DNA from: Actinomycetota bacterium
Lineage (GTDB): Bacteria > Actinomycetota > Thermoleophilia > Gaiellales > Gaiellaceae
Direction: 5' to 3'
DNA length: 64,000 nucleotides
Assembly: GCA_003161615.1 (NCBI GenBank)
Contig: PMOB01000026.1
Coordinates: 31,548 to 95,547 of the forward strand
In this document: piece by piece, positions 55,384-64,000 of the stretch
How the letters are laid out: each line of letters starts with the position of its first letter
Position numbering within the stretch: position 1 is the stretch's first letter
Made by a program: the position numbers and the translations under genes
Notes under the pieces: generated by a model
Seen by the model: the letters and a program-made list of their open reading frames with translations, nothing else
Told to the model about the DNA's origin: nothing
The model's database searches: none

Positions 55384-56999
55384 TCGTCGAGCTCCACGAG
55401 CACCGCTCCACTCCCAACGCGGTCGCCCTCGCTCACGTGTACCGCGCGCACCGTCGCAGCGTACGGCGAGACGAGCGGCGTCTCCATCTTCATCGCCTCG
55501 AGGACGACGAGGGGCTGGCGTGCCGAGACCTCGGCGCCGGCCTCGACGAGGACGCGGATCACGGTGCCCGGCATCGGCGCGACGACCGCTGACTGTTCCT
55601 CGGCTCCCGCGCCAGGCCCACCGGCAAGCGCGTCGGCGTCCAGTGCCGCCTGCGGCGCGGGCGCGGGGAGGTTGAGACGCCACGGCTCGCTCCAGACTGC
55701 GGTGGGCGCAGTCACCGGCCACTCGGACATTGGCGGGGTCTCGGTGAGGAACGCGGTCGTGACGCGTCCGGCCCGGACGAGCGGGTGGGAGACGAGCCAG
55801 CGCAGGAACGGCAGGTTCGTCGTCACGCCGCCGACCTCGGTCTCGCGCAGCGCCTCGGCGAGCCTGTCGAGCGCCTCCTCGCGCGTGTCACCGGCGGCGA
55901 TGAGCTTCGCAATCATCGGGTCGTACGCCGTGCCGATCTCGTCGCCTTCGCGCACCCCGGCGTCGACGCGGATCCCCTCCGGCAGCCGCAGCTTCTCGAG
56001 CGTGCCCGCCTGCGGGAGGAACGTCCGCGGATCCTCGGCGTAGAGCCGCACCTCCACCGCGTGACCTCGCAAGTGACAATTCGTTACTGAGTCGGACAGC
56101 GCTTCCCCGGACGCGATTCGCAGCTGCTCCCGCACGATGTCGACGCCGGTCACGAGCTCGGTCACCGGATGCTCGACCTGGATCCGCGCGTTGAGTTCGA
56201 GGAACCAGAAGTCGCGGCCGTCGAGGACGAACTCCGCCGTGCCGGCGCTCTCGTAGGCGATAGCGCGCGCGAATGCGACCGCGGCGTCGCTCATCCGCTG
56301 CCGCAGCTCCGGGTCGAGCGCGGGGGAGGGCGACTCCTCGAGCACCTTCTGGTGACGGCGCTGGATGGAGCAGTCGCGCTCGCCGAGCGCGACCACAGTG
56401 CCGTGCGTGTCGGCGAGCAGCTGGATCTCGACGTGACGCGGCCGCTCGAGGTAGCGCTCGCAGAAGACGGTGTCGTCTCCGAACGCAGCCGCGGCCTCCC
56501 GGCGCGCCGCCGCCAGCGCGTCGTCGAGATCTTCCTCGCTGCGGACGATGCGCATGCCGCGGCCGCCACCGCCTGCCGCCGCCTTGACGAGGAGCGGGAA
56601 GCCGATCTCTTCCGGAGTCCCGCTCGGGAGGACGGGAACGCCAGCAGTACGAGCCGCTTCCTTCGCCGCGAGCTTGTCGCCGCCTGCGCGCAACGCCGCC
56701 GGCGGCGGTCCGACCCAGGTCAGCCCCGCCTCGAGAACCGCCTCGGCGAGCTCTGCGCTCTCGGAGAGGAAGCCGTAGCCGGGATGGACGGCGTCGGCGC
56801 CGGACTCGAGCGCCGCACGAACGTGCTCGGCCGGGTCGAGGTAGGAGGCGATCTCGACCAGCGCATCCGCCGACTCGGCGTGGAGCGCGTCGCGGTCGTC
56901 GGGCGCCGCGACCGCGACCGTCTCGATGCCCTCCTCGCGGCAGGCGCGAAAGATGCGCAACGCGATTTCCCCACGGTTCGCGACCAGCAGCCGGCGCAT
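55380..56999 (-). CDS. Acyl-CoA/acetyl-CoA carboxylase biotin carboxylase fused to biotin carboxyl carrier domain
   Basis: MRRLLVANRGEIALRIFRACREEGIETVAV, HPGYGFLSE, FLELNARIQVEHPVTELVTGVDIV; C-terminal VVLEAMKMETPLVSP biotinylation motif. Confidence 0.95.
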   Translation of the reverse strand: MRRLLVANRGEIALRIFRACREEGIETVAVAAPDDRDALHAESADALVEIASYLDPAEHVRAALESGADAVHPGYGFLSESAELAEAVLEAGLTWVGPPPAALRAGGDKLAAKEAARTAGVPVLPSGTPEEIGFPLLVKAAAGGGGRGMRIVRSEEDLDDALAAARREAAAAFGDDTVFCERYLERPRHVEIQLLADTHGTVVALGERDCSIQRRHQKVLEESPSPALDPELRQRMSDAAVAFARAIAYESAGTAEFVLDGRDFWFLELNARIQVEHPVTELVTGVDIVREQLRIASGEALSDSVTNCHLRGHAVEVRLYAEDPRTFLPQAGTLEKLRLPEGIRVDAGVREGDEIGTAYDPMIAKLIAAGDTREEALDRLAEALRETEVGGVTTNLPFLRWLVSHPLVRAGRVTTAFLTETPPMSEWPVTAPTAVWSEPWRLNLPAPAPQAALDADALAGGPGAGAEEQSAVVAPMPGTVIRVLVEAGAEVSARQPLVVLEAMKMETPLVSPYAATVRAVHVSEGDRVGSGAVLVELDE

Positions 57000-57036
57000 G
57001 GCGACGGAGTCTACGTTTGCCCTCTACCCTTCCCGA

Positions 57037-58635
57037 ATGAGGCGGGGGATAGCTCTCATGGCAGTCCTGTGCGCGGCGGCTGGGGCGACATCGGCGCGCG
57101 CCGGTACCGAGCTGGTCGTGACCGGCCACGGCTGGGGACACGGCGTCGGGATGAGCCAGTGGGGCGCCTACGGCTACGCGCGCCACGGCTGGAGCTACCG
57201 CCGGATCCTCTTCCACTACTACCCCGGCACGAAGCTCGGGCGCAGCAGCGAGCCGCGCGTCCGCGTCCTTCTCGCGCAGAACGTCCACGTCGCGACGATC
57301 GGCTGCGCGGCGCCGCTGAAGGTCAACAACGGCCGGACCTTCACCCATCGCTTCAAGGCCGGGACGTTCGGGGTCGGCCCGCGGCTCGTTCTTCCCATCC
57401 GGAAGGACGGACGCGGACGGTCGCTCGGCCATCTCGCGGTCTTCAGCTGCGCGCGGGCGCCACTCACGCTCGACGGGCGCTCCTACCAAGGCACCTTCGT
57501 GGTGCGCGGCAACGGCTCGACGCTCGACGTCGTCAACGCGCTCAAGCTCGACACCTATGTCCGCGGCGTCGTTCCGTCGGAGTCGCCGTCCCGCTGGCCG
57601 CTCGCCGAGCTCGAGGCGCAGGCGGTCGCGGCGCGCTCGTACGCGGTCGCCGAGTTGAAGTCGAAGGCGAGGTACGACCTTCTCCCCGACACACGCGACC
57701 AGGTCTACGGCGGTGTCGCCGCCGAGCGGCCGCACAGCGATCTCGCCGTCTACAAGACGCGTGGCCAGATCCTCACCTGGGATGGAGGTGTCGCCCGGAC
57801 GTACTACTCGTCGAGCTCGGGCGGCCGCACCGAGTCGGTGCAGGACGCGTGGCCGGGGGCCGCTCCGATCCCGTATCTCCGCTCGGTGCCGGATCCGTAC
57901 GACACGTTCTCGCCGCATCACGACTGGGGGCCGTACGCGTTCACCGGGTCGCGGCTCGCGCAGCGGCTCGGGTTGCGTGGGACGATCGAGTCCGCGCGGA
58001 TCGAGCGGGACTCGAGCTGGCGGGTTTCTTCGGTGCGGCTGCGGCTCTCCTCCGGCGCGACGGCCAGCCGCAGCGGAGCCGCGGTCGCGCAGGCGCTCGG
58101 CCTCCGCTCGACCTGGTTCTCCATCGGCGAGCTCGAGCTGTCGACGAGTGAGCAACGCGTCCTCTACGGTCGCGCCGTCCGCGTCGTCGCTCGCGCGGTC
58201 GGCGCGAAAGGCGCGCGGCTCCAGCAGCAAAGCGGCGACGGCTCGTGGCGGACCATGCGTCGCGTCCGCGGCAGGACGGAGCTCTCGCTCGTGCCGCACG
58301 CGAGCACGGCGTTCCGGCTTCTCGTGCCCGGGACGAGCGGCACGAGCGTCGACGTCGCCGTCGCGCCGCGATTGCGTGTCCAGGCGCTCGGCACGCATCT
58401 TCTCGGCGGCGAAGTCCTGCCGCACACCGCCGGGCCGGTCGAGGTGTGGAGGCTGGAGCGCGGCGCCTGGACGGTCGTCTCCCGGCCGCACGTCCTGCCA
58501 AGCGGCGACTTCAGGACGCCGCTGCGCCTGCGCCCGACCGTCTACCGGATCACCGCCGGCGGCGACGGCGTGCTCGCCTCGACCCGGACTCGACTCGTCG
58601 TCACACGCTCGCTTCTCGCGACGCTGCGCCACTAG
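57037..58635 (+). CDS. SpoIID/LytB-domain secreted protein
   Basis: ATG at 57037; GHGWGHGVGMSQWGAYGYARHGWSYRRILFHYYPG; LDTYVRGVVPSESPSRWPLAELEAQAVAARSYAV. Confidence 0.92.
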   Translation: MRRGIALMAVLCAAAGATSARAGTELVVTGHGWGHGVGMSQWGAYGYARHGWSYRRILFHYYPGTKLGRSSEPRVRVLLAQNVHVATIGCAAPLKVNNGRTFTHRFKAGTFGVGPRLVLPIRKDGRGRSLGHLAVFSCARAPLTLDGRSYQGTFVVRGNGSTLDVVNALKLDTYVRGVVPSESPSRWPLAELEAQAVAARSYAVAELKSKARYDLLPDTRDQVYGGVAAERPHSDLAVYKTRGQILTWDGGVARTYYSSSSGGRTESVQDAWPGAAPIPYLRSVPDPYDTFSPHHDWGPYAFTGSRLAQRLGLRGTIESARIERDSSWRVSSVRLRLSSGATASRSGAAVAQALGLRSTWFSIGELELSTSEQRVLYGRAVRVVARAVGAKGARLQQQSGDGSWRTMRRVRGRTELSLVPHASTAFRLLVPGTSGTSVDVAVAPRLRVQALGTHLLGGEVLPHTAGPVEVWRLERGAWTVVSRPHVLPSGDFRTPLRLRPTVYRITAGGDGVLASTRTRLVVTRSLLATLRH

Positions 58636-58644
58636 CCTGCCTGC

Positions 58645-59361
58645 ATGAACCCAAGCTTTCTGTTGGGCGGCGAGCTCGAGGTGCGCCGCGTCGGCTTCGG
58701 CGCGATGCGGATCGTCGAGGATCCGGACGAGGGGAGGAGCGTCCTCCGCCGCGCGCTCGAGCTCGGCGTCAACTTCGTCGACACCGCCGATGTCTACGGT
58801 GCCGGCCGCAGCGAGGAGCTGGTCGCCGAGGCGCTCCATCCGTATCCGCCGGGACTCGTCATCGCGACGAAGGGCGGGCTAGGGCGCGGCTTCCAGGAAA
58901 GGCACCGCGACGCGCGTCCCGAGCGGCTACGCGAAGCATGCGACGAAAGCCTCCGCCGCCTGCGGCTCGAGCGGATCGACCTCTACCAGCTGCACCGGCA
59001 CGACCCGGAAGTGCCGATCGAGGAATCCGTGGGGGCGCTCGAGCAGCTGCGGCAGGAAGGGAAGGTCCGCTTGATCGGGCTTTCGAACGTCTCGGTCGGC
59101 CAGCTGCGTGCGGCGCAGTCGGTGACGTCGATCGCGTCCGTTCAGAACGAGTACAACCGCGGCCTGCTCACCTCGGAGGACGTGCTGGCGGCGTGCGAGG
59201 CGGACGGGATCGCGTTTCTGCCCTGGCGTCCGCTCGGTGAGGGGCTTCAGTCTCCGGCGGAGGAGATCCGCTGGCTCCTCGACCGCTCGCCCGTCATCCT
59301 GCCGATCCCGGGGACGTCGAAGGTCGAGCACCTCGAGGCCAACATGGCCACCGTGCCGTGA
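58645..59361 (+). CDS. Aldo/keto reductase
   Basis: FGAMRIVEDPDEGRSVLRRALELGVNFVDTADVYGAGRSEELV, LIGLSNVSVGQLRAAQS, VILPIPGTSKVEHLEAN. Confidence 0.95.
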   Translation: MNPSFLLGGELEVRRVGFGAMRIVEDPDEGRSVLRRALELGVNFVDTADVYGAGRSEELVAEALHPYPPGLVIATKGGLGRGFQERHRDARPERLREACDESLRRLRLERIDLYQLHRHDPEVPIEESVGALEQLRQEGKVRLIGLSNVSVGQLRAAQSVTSIASVQNEYNRGLLTSEDVLAACEADGIAFLPWRPLGEGLQSPAEEIRWLLDRSPVILPIPGTSKVEHLEANMATVP

Positions 59362-60160
59362 CCGACGCCGCCGCGAACGAAAGCGCATAGATCACGGCCG
59401 CCACTCCGATGATGGCGCTGCTGGGCGGGAACGACGGGATCACGTAGGCGAGGACGACCCCGAGCCAGAGCGAGGCGATTGCGAACACGCTGGAGAGGGT
59501 GAGCGCGAGGTACGGGCTCGCCGTGAGCCGAGCGGCGGCCCCGGCGGGCACGGCGATCAGCCCGAGCATGAGCAACGCGCCGACGACCTGCGTCGCCTCG
59601 GCCGCGTCGACGCCGACGAGCACGAGGAACCCGGCTCCGAGCGCGGTCACCGGCAGACCTTGGGCGGCGGCCACCTTGGAGTCGATCGTGGCGCAGAGCA
59701 GCGGCCTGGCGATCGCGAGCATGATCACGAAGAGCGCCACGCCGATCACCGCGGCCAGCCGTGCCTGGCCCCCGCTCAGTCCGAAGATCGAGCCGAACAG
59801 AGTGCGGGCGGCGATGACGCCGTTCCCGCCGCGGCTCGAACGGTTGAAGAGGTCGAGGAAGAAGGCGCCGAGGCCGAGCACCCAGGCGAGCGTCGTCCCG
59901 ATCGCGACATCGTCGCTCGCGGCCCGGTCTCCGAGCAGGGCGAGGAGCAGCGCGACGACGACTGTTGCAGCGAACAGGCCGAAGCGAAGATCGACGCCCG
60001 CTGCCGCCGCTGCGAGGGCGCCGGTGAAGGAGACGTGGCTGAGCGTGTCGCCGGCGAAGACCTGGCCGCGAAGAACTACGAAGTAGCCGATCGCCCCACT
60101 CGCGAGCGCGATCGGCGTTCCGGCGAGCAACGCGAGCCGGATGAAGTCCTGCGACAGCAT
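59294..60160 (-). CDS. Metal (zinc/manganese) ABC transporter permease, second subunit
   Basis: ATG at 60160; VLRGQVFAGDTLSHVSFTGALAAAAAG, ATQVVGALLMLGLIAVPAGAAARL. Confidence 0.92.
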   Translation of the reverse strand: MLSQDFIRLALLAGTPIALASGAIGYFVVLRGQVFAGDTLSHVSFTGALAAAAAGVDLRFGLFAATVVVALLLALLGDRAASDDVAIGTTLAWVLGLGAFFLDLFNRSSRGGNGVIAARTLFGSIFGLSGGQARLAAVIGVALFVIMLAIARPLLCATIDSKVAAAQGLPVTALGAGFLVLVGVDAAEATQVVGALLMLGLIAVPAGAAARLTASPYLALTLSSVFAIASLWLGVVLAYVIPSFPPSSAIIGVAAVIYALSFAAASVTARWPCWPRGARPSTSPGSAG

Positions 60161-60975
60161 CACGACCTCACGAGCCGGCGGAAGAGCCGCGCAGCGAGGT
60201 ACACGGCGAAGGCGAGCGTCGTCACATAGAAGCCGACCGAGTAGTCGGTGTAATACGAGAGCAAGAGCCCGGTCCAGGTGACGAGGAGCCCGATCGCGAC
60301 GCTGAGGCCGATCCCGCCGGCGATGCTTGACGTGAGCTGCTGTGCGGCGGCGGCCGGAGCGACGAGGAGCGCGAAGACCAGCAGGACGCCCGTGATCTGC
60401 GCGGTGGAGGCCACGGCGAGGCCGAGGACGAGCAGGAAGGCGATCTCGAGGGCGCGCACCGGCACACCTCCGGCGCGAGCGACAAGGTCGTCGATAGAGC
60501 TGAAGAGCAGCGGCCTGCCTACGACCGCGAAGAACGCGAGTGCGCACACGGCAACACCGGCGAGGACATCCACCTGCGTCGCCGTGATCCCGAGGAAGGA
60601 GCCGAACAGAAGATTCTCGAGGTTCTCGAGAATCCCGCCGTAAAGACTCAGGAAGAGGAAGCCGAGGGCGAAGCCGGTGACCTGGACGGCGCCGATCACG
60701 GCCGACTCCTGGGCGAGATTTCGCCGATTGTCCGTCCGCGAGCCGGCGGCGATCGCGGCGGCCGCGATCCCACATGCGGCGAAGTAGCCGAGTGGCAGCG
60801 GCAAGCCGGCCAGCGCGGCGCCGCTCGCTCCGGGGAACGACATCACCGAGAGGGCGTGCCCGGCGAACGTCTGCCGGCGAAGCACGACGAACCAGCCGGT
60901 GACCGCCGCCATCACGGCGACGATCGTCCCCGCCTCGAGCGCGTGGACCATGAACGGGTAGGCGAAGAAGCTCAC
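60160..60975 (-). CDS. Metal (zinc/manganese) ABC transporter permease, first subunit
   Basis: GTG at 60975; VLRRQTFAGHALSVMSFPGASGAALAG, TAQITGVLLVFALLVAPAAAAQQL. Confidence 0.92.
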   Translation of the reverse strand: MSFFAYPFMVHALEAGTIVAVMAAVTGWFVVLRRQTFAGHALSVMSFPGASGAALAGLPLPLGYFAACGIAAAAIAAGSRTDNRRNLAQESAVIGAVQVTGFALGFLFLSLYGGILENLENLLFGSFLGITATQVDVLAGVAVCALAFFAVVGRPLLFSSIDDLVARAGGVPVRALEIAFLLVLGLAVASTAQITGVLLVFALLVAPAAAAQQLTSSIAGGIGLSVAIGLLVTWTGLLLSYYTDYSVGFYVTTLAFAVYLAARLFRRLVRS

Positions 60976-61775
60976 GGATGCGCGTGCCGGTCGGCGTGGT
61001 GCGCGGGAGCCTCCGGGAGGCCGACGACGACCAGCCGTCCGTCGGACGTGCGCAGCACCTCGATCGGCGTCCGGTACAGGGCGGTCAACGTCTCGTTCGT
61101 GATCACCTGTGCCGGAGGGCCGGCGAGAACGCGGCCGCCGGCGACGTAGATGACGCGGTCGAGGTACGGGAGCAGCGGGTTGACGTCGTGGGCAACGAGC
61201 AGCACCGTCACGTCTCGCTCGCGCCGGATCCGGTCGACGAGAGCAGAGACCGAGCTCTGGTTCGGCAGGTCGAGGCTGTCGAGCGGCTCGTCGAGTAGCA
61301 GGAGTTGGGGCGAGCTGATCAGCGCCCGCGCGATCAGGAGTCGCTGCTGCTCGCCGCCGGAGCACTCGCCGATTGCCCTGCCGGCGTACTCGGTCGCACC
61401 GACGAGCTCGATTGCCTCCTGCACCTGCGCGCGGTGGCCATCACGCCACGGGAGCGGCAGGCCGAAGCGCGTCCCGTCGAGGCCGAGTCGGACGACGTCG
61501 GTGCCGCGGATCCGCGGCGTCTGGTCAAACGCGTGCCGCTGTGGCACGTAGCCGATTTCGCTGCCGTGGGTGCCCGGAGCTGCGCCGAGTACGGAGACGG
61601 TGCCGGCGCTGGGACTGAGGAGGCCGAGCAGCAACTCGATCAGCGTCGACTTGCCGGCGGCGTTCGGCCCGAGCACCGCGACGAACTCCCCCCGTTCGAT
61701 GTCGACATTCGCCCCGCTCCAGACGGTGCGGCCGTCTCGTGCGACCGCCACATCCGCCAGTTCGATGGCGGGCAT
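60972..61775 (-). CDS. znuC: Metal ABC transporter ATP-binding protein (ZnuC-like)
   Basis: ATG at 61775; LGPNAAGKSTLIELLLGLL, CSGGEQQRLLIARAL, LLLLDEPLDSLDL. Confidence 0.93.
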   Translation of the reverse strand: MPAIELADVAVARDGRTVWSGANVDIERGEFVAVLGPNAAGKSTLIELLLGLLSPSAGTVSVLGAAPGTHGSEIGYVPQRHAFDQTPRIRGTDVVRLGLDGTRFGLPLPWRDGHRAQVQEAIELVGATEYAGRAIGECSGGEQQRLLIARALISSPQLLLLDEPLDSLDLPNQSSVSALVDRIRRERDVTVLLVAHDVNPLLPYLDRVIYVAGGRVLAGPPAQVITNETLTALYRTPIEVLRTSDGRLVVVGLPEAPAHHADRHAHP

Positions 61776-61780
61776 GTCTT

Positions 61781-62695
61781 CTACCTCCCGGTCGCCGCGT
61801 GCAGCGCGTTGATCAGTCCCTTTAGCTCGGCCACCTGCCACTGCTCGAAGGTGTCGCCCGCGGGCGAGAGCGTCTCGGTCACCGTCGCGATCGGGATGTG
61901 CTTGGAGCGGCAGATCGCATTGATCCGCTGGATGTCCGGCGTCGCGTTCTGGCTGTTGTAGATCCAGACCTTGATCAGTCCCCTCTGCGCCTGCGCGTCG
62001 ACCGTCTCCTTGTCCTGCGCGCTGATCTCTGTGCCCTCCGCGACGGCCTTGGCGAAGCTGTAGGGAGTGAGGAGCTTGAGGCCGAGCGCCTGGCCGAGAG
62101 GCTGGAAGATGCTCTCGCTGTAGCCGATCGGCACGCCGGAGAAGCGCGTGCGGATCTCGGCGCTCAGATGGTTGTACGTCGAGAGCGAGCTGCGCTCGAA
62201 GTGCTGCTCGCGTGCCGCGAAATATGTCTTGTCGGCCGGATCGAGCTTGTCGTAGTCGGTGACGATCGCGGCGATCACCTTCTGCACACTCGTCGGCGAG
62301 TACCACTGGTGCGGGTTGTCGCCATCCACGAGACCGAGCAGGTTGCCAACGTCGAGCGTCGTCCGGCCCGAGACCGGGTTCGCTGCGAGCAGGCGCGACG
62401 CCCACGTGTCGTAGCCGATGCCGTTCACAAGCGCGAGCTTCGCGCCGGCCAGAGTACGGGCGTCGCCGGCCGTCGGCTCATACGAGTGGGGGTCGGTGCT
62501 CGGGTTGACGATGATGCTGTGCACCGAGACCTTTGAGCCGCCAAGCTGGGAGGCGATGCTGCCCCAGAAGTTCTCCGCAGCGACGACCTGCAGCTTCCCC
62601 TGCGCGGCAGCCGGATTCCCGCCGCCGCAGGCGGTGAAGGTGATGGCCGCGAGTGTGCTCCCCGCGACTACGAGAATGGTTCTCACTATCATCAC
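61781..62695 (-). CDS. znuA: Zinc ABC transporter substrate-binding lipoprotein (ZnuA-like)
   Basis: Lipobox TFTACGG; GSKVSVHSIIVNPSTDPHSYEPTAGDARTLAGAKLALVNGIGYDTW; DNPHQWYSP. Confidence 0.92.
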   Translation of the reverse strand: MMIVRTILVVAGSTLAAITFTACGGGNPAAAQGKLQVVAAENFWGSIASQLGGSKVSVHSIIVNPSTDPHSYEPTAGDARTLAGAKLALVNGIGYDTWASRLLAANPVSGRTTLDVGNLLGLVDGDNPHQWYSPTSVQKVIAAIVTDYDKLDPADKTYFAAREQHFERSSLSTYNHLSAEIRTRFSGVPIGYSESIFQPLGQALGLKLLTPYSFAKAVAEGTEISAQDKETVDAQAQRGLIKVWIYNSQNATPDIQRINAICRSKHIPIATVTETLSPAGDTFEQWQVAELKGLINALHAATGR

Positions 62696-62712
62696 GAGCT
62701 AGAATAGGGCAC

Positions 62713-63135
62713 GTGTCAACCGAAGCGCAAGATCTGTCCGCTCTTCTCGATCGCCATGGCGTCCGCGCAACCCCGCGACGGCTCGAGGTGCTCCAGGAAC
62801 TCGCGCGCGAGCCCGACGACGTGACGGCGCAGGAGCTCTGGAGCCGGTTGCGCAGGGGTGCCTCGACCACCGGGCTTGCGACCGTCTACCGGACGCTCGC
62901 CCTGCTGAGCGACGCAGGCGTGGTCGATGTCCTCTCCCACCACAGCGGCGAGCAGTGCTATCGCCTCTGCGGCGAGGCGCACCATCATCACCTCGTCTGC
63001 GAGCGCTGCCACCGCGTCGTGGAGGTGGAGGAGTGCGACCTCGGCGGCTGGGTGAACAAGGCCGCGAAGCGCCACGGCTTCGTCGCCACCGAGCATCGCG
63101 TCGAGATCAGTGGACTTTGCGCAGCCTGCCGGTAG
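62713..63135 (+). CDS. Fur-family transcriptional regulator, probably Zur-like
   Basis: GTG at 62713; HGVRATPRRLEVLQELAREPDDVTAQELWSRLR, GLATVYRTLALLSDAGVVDVL, HHHHLVCERCHRVVEVE, GLCAACR; divergent from znuA. Confidence 0.92.
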   Translation: MSTEAQDLSALLDRHGVRATPRRLEVLQELAREPDDVTAQELWSRLRRGASTTGLATVYRTLALLSDAGVVDVLSHHSGEQCYRLCGEAHHHHLVCERCHRVVEVEECDLGGWVNKAAKRHGFVATEHRVEISGLCAACR

Positions 63136-63145
63136 GGTCGCGCTG

Positions 63146-63700
63146 ATGCGCATCGCAGCCGTTCTCGTGGTCACCCTGGCGCTCTCAGGCTGCGCGATAG
63201 GCAGCACGAAGACATCGACGGTGACCGTCACGCGGACGGTCACGACGCAGACGACTCCGACTCCAGGCGGCGCACTCGCGCAGACCGACAACGCCCGCTA
63301 CTTCGGCACGCCGGTCTCGATCACGCAGGCCGACCCGCGCCACTACCTGCTCGTCATCAAGCCGCAGTTCTTCCTTGTCGGCGTCACCGCGAACGTCGCC
63401 TTCGCGGCGTCGCAGGGAACGGCATGCGCTCCGCTCACGTGCCCCGGCGTCCCCGACGACCGTTGGGTGATCCCCGCGGGAAGCCAGAACCTGACGTTCG
63501 CCCTTCCCGCCAAGACGAGCGGCACCGTGCTGACTCTCGGCAAGCAGCAGATGCAGACGACGACGGTGACGGCCGCGCAGCTGGCCGCGATCATCGGCGG
63601 CGCGAAGACGCCGAAGCTCGTCGAGCCGCTCGACTCAGGGCTCTGGCTGACGGTCGACGTCGACAAGGTGACGTCGTTCGCGCAGCAGTTCCAGCCCTAG
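63146..63700 (+). CDS. Hypothetical lipoprotein
   Basis: ATG at 63146; MRIAAVLVVTLALSGCAIGSTKTSTVTVTRTVTTQTTPTPGG, lipobox LSGC plus Thr-rich linker. Confidence 0.75.
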   Translation: MRIAAVLVVTLALSGCAIGSTKTSTVTVTRTVTTQTTPTPGGALAQTDNARYFGTPVSITQADPRHYLLVIKPQFFLVGVTANVAFAASQGTACAPLTCPGVPDDRWVIPAGSQNLTFALPAKTSGTVLTLGKQQMQTTTVTAAQLAAIIGGAKTPKLVEPLDSGLWLTVDVDKVTSFAQQFQP

Positions 63701-64000
63701 GGCTTCCAGCTCGGAGGGCGCTTCTCGAGGAAGGCGCGCAGACCTTCCTGGCCCTCCTCGCTCGTCCGGCGCTCGGCGATCCAGCGCGCCGTCTCCGGGC
63801 CGTCCGGCCGCTCGCGCACGAGCCGCTTCGCCCACCGCGCGGCGTGCGGTCCGGCGCCGAGCAGCTCCCCGATGATTCGCTCGACCGCGGCGTCGAGGTC
63901 GTCCGCGACCTCGTGGACCAAACCGATCCGCAGCGCCGCCTCCGCGTCGAAGCGCTCACCCGTCAGGAAGTACCGCCGCGCGGCCGACGGGCCGATCTTG
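63697..64000 (-). CDS. Enoyl-CoA hydratase/isomerase family, C-terminal part (truncated by window edge)
   Basis: Minus frame from the window end reads KIGPSAARRYFLTGERFDAEAALRIGLVHEVADDLDAAVERIIGELL...SEEGQEGLRAFLEKRPPSW. Confidence 0.92.
   Translation of the reverse strand, partial: KIGPSAARRYFLTGERFDAEAALRIGLVHEVADDLDAAVERIIGELLGAGPHAARWAKRLVRERPDGPETARWIAERRTSEEGQEGLRAFLEKRPPSWKP

Noticed and set aside
55888-58839. 983-aa minus-strand ORF
   Set aside because: Antisense to the SpoIID gene and out of frame with the biotin carboxylase; compositionally biased.

Overview
The window is a GC-rich, gene-dense bacterial chromosome segment. Gene content and codon usage suggest a deep-branching actinobacterium, possibly Thermoleophilia-like (inference). 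I see no CRISPR array, prophage, transposase or obvious defence island.

Main blocks, left to right:
- K+ homeostasis cluster: KdpB 3' end, a sensor-only KdpD, Usp proteins, a KimA-like permease and two TrkA/RCK proteins.
- Cobalamin riboswitch followed by btuF-btuC-btuD.
- pcrA helicase, an M23 peptidase, and a subtilase with WGSAS repeats.
- HD-GYP/GGDEF pair sharing a membrane domain.
- tRNA-Val(GAC).
- thrS, infC, rpmI, rplT and an rRNA methyltransferase.
- pheS-pheT.
- Pyruvate/branched-chain 2-oxoacid dehydrogenase E1a-E1b-E2, with E3 downstream.
- hisC, meaB and ilvA.
- CopC/CopD with two CtaG proteins.
- Acyl-CoA dehydrogenase, pepA, and a biotin carboxylase fused to BCCP.
- Zn-uptake ABC operon divergent from a Fur/Zur regulator.

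The least explained items are:
- A complete minus-strand ncRNA candidate at about 29.87-30.07 kb, with promoter, ~118-nt closed rod, SRP-like apical motif and U7 terminator.
- A 450-bp intergenic cluster of near-perfect palindromes at about 39.95-40.39 kb, the last of which occupies the E3 ribosome-binding site.
- A structured leader before infC.
- Two genes whose starts appear to be non-canonical (ACG, CTG).
- A duplicated-domain protein of unknown function at 35.3-36.0 kb.

All calls come from reading the sequence and ORF translations; no database search was run.
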